From contig JAZKJV010004142.1 of the NCBI GenBank assembly GCA_037367405.1, positions 186,001-250,000 of the forward strand: a stretch of 64,000 nt of DNA, in the 5' to 3' direction. Under the pieces are notes generated by a model, which ran no database searches, was not told the DNA's origin, and was given only the letters and a program-made list of their open reading frames with translations. Shown here piece by piece: positions 26,814 to 34,852 of the stretch (its first letter is position 1; the number at the start of each line of letters is the position of its first letter). Source of the stretch: Ottelia alismoides (lineage: Eukaryota; Streptophyta; Magnoliopsida; Alismatales; Hydrocharitaceae). Position numbers and translations under genes: made by a program.

Positions 26814-27768
26814 ATGCTCATCGAAATCAATTCACAACAAGTCATTGTAACCACACCGGCAAAAGTCAATCTGTTTCTTGAAGTGATTGGCAAACGAGCC
26901 GATGGCTACCACGAAATCGAGTCCTTGATGTGTCCGGTTTCGCTGTGCGATCGTCTAGTGATCCAACGAACGGAACGGCCGGAAGTAAAGCTGAGTGTCG
27001 TCCTGCCCAGCGAAGCAGGTACAGACCCGAGCGATGCTGCTTGGCAAATTCCCAGTGACGCCAGCAATCTGGTTGCCAAAGCGATTGAACGCGTACGAGC
27101 ACGCCTGAGCATTGCAAGTGGCTGCACCATTGAGCTAAAAAAACAAATACCGGCGGCAGCGGGATTGGGCGGTGGCAGTAGCGATGCAGCCGCTGCCATC
27201 GTTGGCTTTATGGCAATCACTGGCACCTGGAATCGCCAAATAGCAAATGAAATCTGTGCCGAGTTGGGTAGCGACATGAACTTTTTTTTGGGGGACACCC
27301 AAGGTATCGGGCTTGCTCTTGCAACAGGTAGGGGCGAGAAATGCCAGAGAATTGAGGCAAAACCCGAGCTTGATTTTTGCCTGACACACCCTCCCCAAGG
27401 TTGCCCAACCTATGCAGTTTACGCGAAATCTACAGAAGGGGTCAGAAATTAAGCAAGTAATACCCCTAATTGAAGCATGTAAGCAGTTGGACTGTGATAG
27501 TATTGGCCGAAACTTGTACAATGCTTTGACGCCTGCGGCCAGTAGCTTAACGCCCTGGATCCAGCGGCAGATAGAACTGATGCAGAACTCTGGTATGCCT
27601 TATGCCAGCATGAGTGGCAGTGGGTCCAGCTGTTTTGCTTTGGTTACCAATCCCGATACAATGGCGATTATGCGTCGATGTGCTAACGTAGCTGGACTCC
27701 AAAGAGTCTATGCTGTTAAATCATGGTTCGCGCCACCGATCGAAAAACAGATCGGCGTCGAGGCCTAG
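26814..27768 (+). pseudogene. ispE: 4-diphosphocytidyl-2-C-methyl-D-erythritol kinase, with an apparent frameshift
   Basis: IspE phosphorylates CDP-methylerythritol in the MEP pathway of isoprenoid synthesis. The first 212 residues (ATG at 26814) show TTPAKVNLFLEVIGKRADGYHEI and the GHMP ATP loop PAAAGLGGGSSDAAAA. That frame stops at 27452 just after YAVYAKSTEG. The rest of the enzyme (SEIKQVIPLIEAC, ALTPAASSL, SGSGSSCFALV) continues in another frame to 27768. Skipping one G in the GGGG run at 27438-27441 joins the two halves exactly, so the break is a single +1 base. The gene is normally essential, and both halves are well conserved, so a sequencing error or recoding is as likely as true inactivation. 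The downstream gene is spoVG, a known neighbour of ispE. Confidence 0.93.
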
Positions 27769-27813
27769 GCATATTGGCTAGTCGTCCACCTCGCATGCAT
27801 GGGGGCAGTAGCA

Positions 27814-28416
27814 GTGGAGATTACTGAGGTTCGGATAAAGTTGATGGAGGAGTCGGAAGATCGACTTCGCGCCTTTTGCTCGATTACCTTCGACAGCTGT
27901 TTCGTAGTTCGCGATCTGAAGATTATTGAGGGCAGTCAGGGGCCATTTGTGGCCATGCCTAGTCGCAAATTGACCAATCGTTGTTCGCGTTGTGGCAACA
28001 AGAATGCCATGCGCAGCAACTATTGCAACAATTGTGGCGTTCGGTTGCGCGAAAGTCGCGACATGCGCGACGAGGATGCACCGAATAAGTTGTATGCCGA
28101 CGTTGCCCACCCCATCAATCAGGCATGCCGAGATATGATCCAGCAGCATGTCGTAGCCGAGTATCTTCTTGAATTGGAACGTGCAAAGTTACCCGGCTAC
28201 ATATCGCGATATGACGACGCCTACGATGCGGGCGAAGCCGGCAACGATTATATGGAAGCCCGTCCCGTGCGTCGTACAGAGACCACGGTCCACAATGAAG
28301 GTTTTGAGATTCAACCTCCCCACTTTAAGCCAAGTGGTGCAGAGGTTGCGCGTGACGCCGAAAACGTAACGCAATCGCGCGTTGATCAACCGTCCCGACG
28401 ACAAGACGAACAGTAG
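27814..28416 (+). CDS. spoVG: SpoVG-family protein with an inserted zinc ribbon
   Basis: About 200 residues from the GTG at 27814, which places MEITEVRI exactly where SpoVG proteins begin; an ATG at 27799 adds five residues without family support. The SpoVG core is clear: RAFCSITFDSCFVVRDLKIIEG and FVAMPSRK, then, after an insertion, DVAHPINQACRDMIQ. SpoVG is a small site-specific nucleic-acid-binding regulator. Between the PSRK and AHPIN blocks, where usual proteins have a short loop, sits a zinc ribbon with Cys57, Cys60, Cys71 and Cys74 (CSRC..CNNC). A long C-terminal tail of about 85 residues is low in conservation. It is 45 bases after ispE, probably in one operon. Confidence 0.93.
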   Translation: MEITEVRIKLMEESEDRLRAFCSITFDSCFVVRDLKIIEGSQGPFVAMPSRKLTNRCSRCGNKNAMRSNYCNNCGVRLRESRDMRDEDAPNKLYADVAHPINQACRDMIQQHVVAEYLLELERAKLPGYISRYDDAYDAGEAGNDYMEARPVRRTETTVHNEGFEIQPPHFKPSGAEVARDAENVTQSRVDQPSRRQDEQ

Positions 28417-28797
28417 GGAGGGTAGTAGGCCGATTTCTCCGAAATCGGCGAACAGCGAACCCTTTCCGCTCGTGTACCTCGCGACTCTCCCAAAGAGGCC
28501 GTGCGGTTTTTAAGTTGTTTTGCGCTAAGGAATTATGCCAAACCCTCAACCCTCCCGTTGCGGGAGGGTCGGACGTGTCAGCGGCCGGGGAGGGCAGTAG
28601 GCCGATTTCTCCGAAATCGGCGAACAACGAACCCTCTCCGCTCGTGTACCTCGCGACTCTCCCAGTGGGAGAGTTGGGCAAACCGTTAGTCCGCAACAAC
28701 TTAAAAACCGCACGACCTCCAAAGGGAGAGTTGAGTAAACCGTTAGTTCTCCGAAATCGGCGAGCTATTGCAGCCCTCCCGAGACGGGAGACCATGG
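28417..28797. repeat. Copies of a dispersed palindromic repeat family
   Basis: Two direct copies of about 75 bases (28417-28491 and 28587-28662) share CCGATTTCTCCGAAATCGG (28430-28448 and 28602-28620) followed by CCGCTCGTGTACCTCGCGAC. A third palindrome half is at 28748. Between them, 28493-28523 (GTGCGGTTTTTAAGTTGTT) is the reverse complement of 28691-28721, and CCCTCCCG-TTG-CGGGAGGG at 28550-28568 is a perfect hairpin. The same set recurs at 59910-60050. No coding capacity. Confidence 0.85.
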
Positions 28798-29802
28798 CTA
28801 AGGTTTGACACGAACCAACTTCATGATCCGGCCCGACACGTTCCAGTCCTGAACGTATAGGTTTCCGTCTTTATCCCAATAGGATCCGTGGGTGCCACTG
28901 AAGATGCCTTCGATCCACTCTTCTTGAGGTACTTTATAGCTTCCGCCTTTGGCAGGATCCGGGTTGAAGCCGAGTACGGCCATAATCGTGTTGTTCTTGT
29001 CGAGAATGACCACACGGCCTTGGAGATCGGGAACCGAAACGTAATCGCCCTGAACGGCGGCTGAGGTCGGCATGCCCAATCCGGTGATTACTTCGTCAAT
29101 GAACTCGCCTTCTAAACTGTAATGAACCAAACGACCCTTGGGTTGGTGATTGCGATCGCAGATCAGCAATCGAGGCGGATCGTATCGAGTATCTAGCACC
29201 ATTCCGTGAGCTGTATTGAATTCCTTCATGCCATTACCTTTGGTACCAAAGTGCATAAGGTACTTGCCGGTTTTATCGAACTTGAAGATATGGTTGCTGG
29301 CGTAACCATTCGAGACAAAGATGTCGCCATTTGGTGCTACACTGACCGCAGTTGGATTGAACTTGGTATCAGGGCTTAATCCAGACTCTTTCGGAAATGG
29401 CAGATGCATCACAATTTCGCCGCTAGCAGCATTGAATTTGATTGCTTCGGCGGCATTGTTGCGAGCGCCATAAATGAACTCGCCGTTCTCCTCTTTACGA
29501 ATCTTCATGTCGTGGATCTCGGAGTATTCTTTGCCGAGATAGGATTGAACGACTTTGCCGTCGGGTGAAAAAACAAAAACACCCTGGTTGGCACTGGTGT
29601 AGATGTTGCCAGCTTCCGAGATTACCACCGATCCGTGGGTTGGGCCGATTGCCGATTTTCCGTCCGGCCGCAGGCCCCATCCAGGCACGGTATCAAAGGT
29701 CATCAGCCCGCAACCCATTCGTACCGGCTTTTGCTGAGCTGAAGAAAATGATGAAACACCAAGTACAAGCAGTAGCGCAATAGCAATCGATCGCATTTTC
29801 AT
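28798..29802 (-). CDS. Exported NHL/SMP-30-like beta-propeller protein
   Basis: 334 residues from the ATG at 29802 (GGAG 6 bases upstream); an upstream frame to 29841 has no such site. The N-terminus MKMRSIAIALLLVLGVSSFSSAQ is a signal peptide. The body has repeated propeller blades such as PTAVSVAPNGDIFVSNGYASNHIFKFD, AHGMVLDTRYDPPRLLICDR and GSYWDKDGNLYVQDWN, typical of six-bladed NHL proteins including peptidylglycine alpha-amidating lyase-like ones. Metal ligands cannot be assigned with certainty. Likely periplasmic or extracellular; substrate unknown. Confidence 0.85.
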   Translation of the reverse strand: MKMRSIAIALLLVLGVSSFSSAQQKPVRMGCGLMTFDTVPGWGLRPDGKSAIGPTHGSVVISEAGNIYTSANQGVFVFSPDGKVVQSYLGKEYSEIHDMKIRKEENGEFIYGARNNAAEAIKFNAASGEIVMHLPFPKESGLSPDTKFNPTAVSVAPNGDIFVSNGYASNHIFKFDKTGKYLMHFGTKGNGMKEFNTAHGMVLDTRYDPPRLLICDRNHQPKGRLVHYSLEGEFIDEVITGLGMPTSAAVQGDYVSVPDLQGRVVILDKNNTIMAVLGFNPDPAKGGSYKVPQEEWIEGIFSGTHGSYWDKDGNLYVQDWNVSGRIMKLVRVKP

Positions 29803-29998
29803 AGCGTTCTCCAGGAAGGACAAAGGGTGGGGCAGGTGCAATACAGGGCTGGAGTAGTATCCTTGAGCGATGAGTGAAGTTCAACCACACCTATTCACGA
29901 AGGTGAACCTTTGGGAAGCTATTTGTCTCCTACACGTGGCGTACAGTTTCGAGTGGTACGCGCGATCACTTCGAAAAAGACATTCAAGATCGAAACAA

Positions 29999-30883
29999 AT
30001 GAGCAATCCGTCGGCGGCAACGCAATTTCATCCCCGTTGGGGCACGATCTGCATGCTCGCTTCTGTGGTCTTTTTCAGTGTCAATTCTCTTACGCTAAAA
30101 CACTTGGCACTTTCTGACATTAGCCCCTGGGTTGCCCTTTTGTTTCGGGCTGCGGTTGGCTTGATCGTAATTACGCTCATGTTTCGCTTCAATGGTCAGG
30201 TGAGTTTTCGACGCGCCACAACGGATCGCATGTTGGCCTACCGCGGTTTGTTGGGGGTGATGGGAACGATCGCTTACTATTTGACCATTCCAGTTCTTGG
30301 ACCTGGAAAAGCAACCTTGATCAGCAATACGTATGTGGTCATCGCTGCATTGATGGCGGTGTGGTTTCTGAAGGAGGCCTATAGTGCTAGTAAATTCGCT
30401 GGCAATGCGCTAGCTTTTCTTGGTCTGACGTTGTTGATTGCAGCACCAGGACAATTGGTCCAGTTTGGATGGTACGAGATACTAGCTGTCTTCGGCGCGG
30501 TTATGGCTGCCGCGACGGTAATCATCATCCGAAAATTGACCTTAACCGAATCAACCGCGATGATCTACACGTCGCAATGCATCTACGTGCTGATTGGTGC
30601 ATTACCAATGGCCATCTATGAACTCCAACGCCACAGCATCGATAGTAGTGGACTGGTGATACTCATCCTGGCAAGTGTTAGTGCCACATTTGGTCAGCTG
30701 GCAATGACCGAAGGCTTTCGCCATCTAACCGTTGCGGTTGGAGGCGCGTTTCAGATCTGTGTTCCGGTGGTCATTGCAATCGGCGGTGTCACGCTGTTTG
30801 GCGAAACCTTCACCCAAACCCAAGTAATTGGCGCAATCATGATTCTTTGTGGTTGCTATTGGGTAATGATCGTTAGGGTCTGA
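29999..30883 (+). CDS. EamA/DMT-family permease
   Basis: About 294 residues from the ATG at 29999; the frame is open up to 29870, but those 43 residues are not part of the usual fold. Ten hydrophobic helices are visible in two EamA halves (ICMLASVVFFSVNSLTLKHLAL..; WYEILAVFGAVMAAATVIIIRKL..; GAIMILCGCYWVMIVRV). Family members export amino acids, purines or other metabolites; the substrate is not predictable. Divergent from the propeller gene. Confidence 0.88.
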   Translation: MSNPSAATQFHPRWGTICMLASVVFFSVNSLTLKHLALSDISPWVALLFRAAVGLIVITLMFRFNGQVSFRRATTDRMLAYRGLLGVMGTIAYYLTIPVLGPGKATLISNTYVVIAALMAVWFLKEAYSASKFAGNALAFLGLTLLIAAPGQLVQFGWYEILAVFGAVMAAATVIIIRKLTLTESTAMIYTSQCIYVLIGALPMAIYELQRHSIDSSGLVILILASVSATFGQLAMTEGFRHLTVAVGGAFQICVPVVIAIGGVTLFGETFTQTQVIGAIMILCGCYWVMIVRV

Positions 30884-31173
30884 TTGAATAGCCTACCCGC
30901 AAATTGATGGACTATCTGCAGAACGAATTCCGAACTTAGCATTGCACAATTGCCCCAACTGTTGCCCCAGCAACCAAAGAGGCCAAATGGCGCAACCAGA
31001 ATGCTAGCCCCAAAGCATCAAGTAGCTTGAATAAAGTTAGAAATTTTCTTGCTGCGTGACCGAACGTGTCCAACGGGTAGCGATTATGAATTCTGTCGGG
31101 GAAACACCCGTTAGGTTAAGTCCATTTTGGGGACTTTTGCACGATTCAACGAACGATCAAGGAAAGGTCTTGA
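30884..31173. other. Intergenic region, degenerate repeat traces only
   Basis: About 290 bases. Near 30950-30975 there is TTGCCCCAACTGTTGCCCC, a weak relative of the ACAGTTGTCCCAACTGT repeats at 24.65 kb. Nothing else was recognised. Confidence 0.35.
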
Positions 31174-31551
31174 ATGTCGAAGTTTTATGTCGCATGCGGT
31201 TCGCAAAGTCTGGTTGTAACAGCTCCTTCTGCCAAGCACGCTGCACTGCGTCTGTTGGACGAAGTGCTCGCAACACACTTGTGGATCTATGAAGACGCTG
31301 GACTGGACGAACAGGATCGCCATGACCACTTGGTTCTGGAAGCATTACTGCATCTAGGCACAGTTGTCATGGTCAGCGAACGAGGGCTAGGCAACTTCGA
31401 AGCAGGAATGTTCGAAGTACCAGAATTGTTAACCGAGTGGCACAAGTTGATGACCGGAATCAGCCGATTACTGGTTGTCGCCGGCCTTGACCCGCGTCGT
31501 GTATTACCGAAAGTGATCGGCAACAAGCAGAACCCAAGAAAAGCTCGCTGA
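31174..31551 (+). CDS. Conserved-looking hypothetical protein
   Basis: 125 residues, preceded by AAGGAAAGG about 6 bases before the ATG. No signal peptide or membrane span. The sequence MSKFYVACGSQSLVVTAPSAKHAALRLLDEV suggests an alpha/beta fold, with a later ALLHLGTVVMVSERGLG. No known family recognised. Good ribosome binding site and codon use argue that it is real. Confidence 0.7.
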   Translation: MSKFYVACGSQSLVVTAPSAKHAALRLLDEVLATHLWIYEDAGLDEQDRHDHLVLEALLHLGTVVMVSERGLGNFEAGMFEVPELLTEWHKLMTGISRLLVVAGLDPRRVLPKVIGNKQNPRKAR

Positions 31552-31592
31552 GAATAAAGCTCGCTTAGTTTGCTAAGTTTGCTGAATATGCA

Positions 31593-31618
31593 GAACAGTT
31601 GTCCTCAACTGTTTGCTG
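31593..31618. repeat. Single palindromic repeat copy
   Basis: AACAGTTGTCCTCAACTGTT can form an 8-base stem around a 4-base loop and is a relative of the three tandem units at 24.65 kb. It lies in the gap between the hypothetical gene and the citG-like gene. Confidence 0.55.
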
Positions 31619-31798
31619 CGAGCCAAATGCCTCACCCAACCACATTACGTCTGCAAATCCAGATGGTTGGCTACGGGAGGTCAGGTGGCTCGGAAATTCG
31701 CGTCAAACTGCTATCCTCAAATTGACGTTGTTGGTTTTCGGCGAGGAATGGATGGGTAATGATGTTGGTGGTCCAGAAAGCAGTTGAAGATAACGGCT

Positions 31799-32703
31799 CT
31801 ACAATGGACCACTCAAAAGCCTTACAAACAGCGTCGCAGCTATCAAGTCGGCCGTGGTTCCTGGATTGAATCGATTGCCCTCACCAGATAAAAATCTATC
31901 CAAGTCTACGAGTTTTTGCTGACTTTGACCTAAGTCACCTAGCAACAGAACCTCGGCTGCCATGTTCTGAATTCTGGTTGCAATCTCAATCCCAGCTTTT
32001 CGGACGATCAGGCCGTCGGGTTCCCTGCCCATCCATCGCAATTGAATTTCACAGATAGCATCAAATGTATCTCGACCTTGGTCTAATGCCTGATTAAGCC
32101 AGGGTACTAGCGTGCAAAGATGTCTTCGAAATCGTTGGTGTATTGTCGAGCTACCGCATCGAATGTCGCGACCTGGTGCATGGCAGCTATCAAATCTGAG
32201 GGGGCATCATGGCGCACGTCGTTCTGCGGAACATCGCCGATCCCTCCTGGCCGCGCAAGTTGAATCGCTTGATAGACGCAGCGGGAATCCTCATGAGTAA
32301 GGGATGTTAGTTGTCTTCGTACTTCCGCTCGCCAGCTTTCATAGGAATCAGGGGCCACTATCCGATGGGCCTTGGCAAGCGGTGCAAATAGCAAAATCAT
32401 CCCGAGGTTCGTATTTACCGCAATCGCATTCCGTGTGGCTCGGACGGCCCCTAGGACTAATTGGCCAATTGATTGTTCGGCGACGGATTCAAAGGCTTGG
32501 CGAATCGCGATCGCGCTCAACAAAAAGTGGTCGTAGTTCATGTCCTTGAATGCCCGCCCTGGGTGCACGTTGCCGAGTTTGGGGGCAGTCGCCTCCAGCA
32601 CACAAGCCAACTGGATGGCGGATGGAATAGACCATTTATGCAAAACACCAGAATTGGCAAATAAGGAACGGAACGAATCACCTTTTTGCAAAGATTCCAT
32701 CAT
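31799..32703 (-). pseudogene. Triphosphoribosyl-dephospho-CoA synthase-like protein (CitG/MdcB family), with an apparent frameshift
   Basis: CitG/MdcB make the prosthetic-group precursor of citrate lyase or malonate decarboxylase from ATP and dephospho-CoA. The N-terminal 198 residues show the family blocks ACVLEATAPKLGNVHPG, AVRATRNAIAVNTNLGMILLFAPLA, QLARPGGIGDVPQNDV and VARQYTNDFEDIFAR, then stop at 32107. The remainder (VPWLNQALDQGRDTF, PDGLIVRKAG, GEGNRFNPGTTADLIAATLF) is in the next frame and ends at 31799. One base lost at the codon right after IFAR restores the reading frame. No citrate lyase or malonate decarboxylase genes are near, so the real substrate may differ, as with CitG-like proteins that accompany C1-metabolism genes in other bacteria (inference). 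The small upstream gene at 32714 is probably in its operon. Confidence 0.88.
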
Positions 32704-32713
32704 CTTTGGGGTG

Positions 32714-32959
32714 TCACTTGAGCATTCGCAAGAGTGATTGGGACGGCGGAGGATTGACCGGCAATTCCCGTTTCCTTACGGCATCCATCGCTTGCTTGAG
32801 CTGTTCGTCCGCAGGCAAGGATAAATTGACGAAAAGCACGAGCTCTTGGCCTATTCGGCAAGGTCCCCCCAGATTCTCACCCAACCACTGTCGGCGAACA
32901 GAATATCCCTGCCGTTGGGCCACGGACAAGGCTTCTTCTAGCAGGTCGATGGTGTGCAT
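32714..32959 (-). CDS. Small hypothetical protein upstream of the citG-like gene
   Basis: 81 residues ending 10 bases before the citG-like start, so probably cotranscribed. No signal peptide. The sequence LLEEALSVAQRQGYSVRRQWLGENLGGPCRIGQELVLFVNLSLPADEQLKQAM reads like a compact alpha/beta domain found as a stand-alone protein. I do not recognise its family; its position suggests a link to the CitG-like enzyme. Confidence 0.7.
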   Translation of the reverse strand: MHTIDLLEEALSVAQRQGYSVRRQWLGENLGGPCRIGQELVLFVNLSLPADEQLKQAMDAVRKRELPVNPPPSQSLLRMLK

Positions 32960-33221
32960 TGTCTGGTTCCGGCAATTTCCCGTTGCATGGTGGTAATTGT
33001 ATATTGCTAGCGGTTCCTGCTTAGCTTACTATCGAGAGCGTCAAAATCGTGCAAATGCACCGATCGGTACGTGATTCTAACGCATGACTGCGATTTAGTC
33101 TTCCACAAGTGAAGCGCTGTTGGCGGAACATTTGTCGTTAGCTCCGTACAGAGACCATGCAGCAATGCGGCGCTGTAAACAAGTTTAATGATTGACACAT
33201 TTGGAATCCTCGGGGGAATTA

Positions 33222-33587
33222 ATGTCAGAACGACGACGAATGGTAGTACAGAAGGTTGGCGATCTCGCAATCGTACGATTCAGTGATCGCAAAATCGTTG
33301 ACAGCGCCAACATCGAAGAAATGGGCGAAGAGATGTTCGCGCTCATTGACAAAGATCATTGCAAGGATGTTCTACTGAACTTTGATGGCGTCGAATTCAT
33401 GTCCTCCGCAGCCCTTAACAAACTGATTTTGATGGACAAACGCGTCAAAGGCGTTCAAGGAAAACTTCGGCTTTGCTGCTTGAGGGCTGAGATTCTCGAA
33501 GTGTTTACGATCACCCGATTGAATCGCGTCTTTGATATTCGAAAAACGGAAGCGGAAGCTCTGAAGGCCTTCGGTATCAATCCGTAG
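33222..33587 (+). CDS. STAS-domain anti-sigma factor antagonist
   Basis: 121 residues from the ATG at 33222, with GGGGG about 5 bases upstream; a TTG at 33192 gives a longer frame without support. The STAS fold is clear: VVQKVGDLAIVRFSDRKIV, a strand LLNFDGVEFMSSAALNKLI with the conserved phosphorylatable Ser, and LRLCCLRAEILEVFTITRLN. Such proteins bind anti-sigma kinases when unphosphorylated and release a sigma factor. The next gene encodes a matching HATPase, so this is a partner-switching pair. Confidence 0.93.
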   Translation: MSERRRMVVQKVGDLAIVRFSDRKIVDSANIEEMGEEMFALIDKDHCKDVLLNFDGVEFMSSAALNKLILMDKRVKGVQGKLRLCCLRAEILEVFTITRLNRVFDIRKTEAEALKAFGINP

Positions 33588-33643
33588 GCGTCCACAGACG
33601 ATCCAAAGCAACATAGCATTAATTAGGATGCTTGGAGAACGTT

Positions 33644-34084
33644 ATGGCGGATTTGATTTGGAGCTGGAGCTTGCATGAGAACATTCCAAATAATCGCGAT
33701 GCTGGACACCATGCCATTGAGCGTCTAATAGCGGCCTTGGAGTCGAACGGCTGGGAGGGACGAGATCTGTTCCATGTTCAACTTGCCGTTGAGGAAGCCA
33801 TGATTAACGCGATTACTCACGGGAACAAATTGGCGGAAGACAAGATCGTCGAAGTGGAATTCAAGGTCCACCCGACTTCAGCCTTTATTCGCATCAAAGA
33901 TCAAGGCGAAGGTTTTCGACCCGAAGACGTTCCCGACCCGCGCGACGACGAATTGCTAGAATGCACCAATGGTCGAGGCGTGATGCTCATACGCGAAATG
34001 ATGAGTGAGATTCAATACAACGATTTGGGCAATCAAATCACGATGGTCAAAAACCGCGGACCTCAAACTCCCGACGATCAATAA
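33644..34084 (+). CDS. RsbW-like serine kinase / anti-sigma regulatory ATPase
   Basis: 146 residues from the ATG at 33644, with GGAG 6 bases upstream. It is a HATPase_c_2 (GHKL) domain: N-box VEEAMINAITHGNK, G1-type IKDQGEGFRPEDVP, and G2-type GRGVMLIREMM. Such proteins phosphorylate the STAS partner, encoded just upstream, and bind a sigma factor; no sigma gene is adjacent, so the target is elsewhere. Confidence 0.93.
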   Translation: MADLIWSWSLHENIPNNRDAGHHAIERLIAALESNGWEGRDLFHVQLAVEEAMINAITHGNKLAEDKIVEVEFKVHPTSAFIRIKDQGEGFRPEDVPDPRDDELLECTNGRGVMLIREMMSEIQYNDLGNQITMVKNRGPQTPDDQ

Positions 34085-34113
34085 CACGACGACAGGCTAA
34101 AGGACAGATTTGC

Positions 34114-34815
34114 TTGAGTTCCAGCGAGATTCAAGTCCTATACGAAGACAATCATCTGCTGGTAGTGAACAAGCCTGCTCCACTGGCAACGATGGGAGCT
34201 GCCGACGGCGTTCCAACCGCTGTCACTTGGGCCGCTAACTACGTCAAGCACAAATACAACAAGCCCGGCAATGTCTTCATCGGAGTTGTCAGTCGCTTGG
34301 ACAGTTTTGTGACCGGTGTTCTGATATTGGCCCGAACCAGTAAGGCCGCAAGCCGACTGACGCAGCAGTTTCGCGATCGCCAAACGACCAAGACATATCT
34401 AGCCTGTGTCCAAGGTGCTATTGAACAACCTGACTGGACAACTACTTCGCTGCATATGCTGAAGAATGATACAGCCCATCGAATGGTGGCAGTTAGTGCG
34501 AGGAATAAGGATGCACAGGAAGCTCGATTGCGATTTCGAACTTTGGTTGCGACCAATAGCGCATCGTTAGTGGAAGTGGATCTGTTGACTGGACGTAAGC
34601 ATCAGATACGTCTGCAGTTTTCTGAACTTGGTCACCCTATTTTTGGCGATTCCAAATACGGGGCGAAAACGACCTTTCCGGCTGGTATTGCCCTGCATTC
34701 ATACCGCCTCACCGTCGCCCATCCCACACTCGGCCAACTGATGACATTTGTTGCGCCGCTTCCCAATTCGTGGAACGCTCTGCCTGCGGCAATTCGCAAT
34801 CACCACATGAATTGA
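34114..34815 (+). CDS. RluA-family RNA pseudouridine synthase
   Basis: 233 residues from a TTG start with AGGACAG upstream. Family motifs: YEDNHLLVVNKPAPLATM, the catalytic SRLDSFVTGVLILARTSKAASRL (Asp63), YLACVQG, and LTGRKHQIRLQFSELGHPIFGDSKYG. It has no S4 domain, like the short RluA-type enzymes (RluC/RluD core only). It converts uridine to pseudouridine in rRNA or tRNA; the exact site is not predictable. Confidence 0.95.
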   Translation: MSSSEIQVLYEDNHLLVVNKPAPLATMGAADGVPTAVTWAANYVKHKYNKPGNVFIGVVSRLDSFVTGVLILARTSKAASRLTQQFRDRQTTKTYLACVQGAIEQPDWTTTSLHMLKNDTAHRMVAVSARNKDAQEARLRFRTLVATNSASLVEVDLLTGRKHQIRLQFSELGHPIFGDSKYGAKTTFPAGIALHSYRLTVAHPTLGQLMTFVAPLPNSWNALPAAIRNHHMN

Positions 34816-34852
34816 TCGCAATCATGGCTGTCGCCAGTATTCGACCGATTGT

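Noticed and set aside
33007..33270. Minus-strand frame of 87 residues upstream of the STAS gene
   Set aside because: It overlaps the STAS start and ribosome site, has no recognisable features and a poor start.
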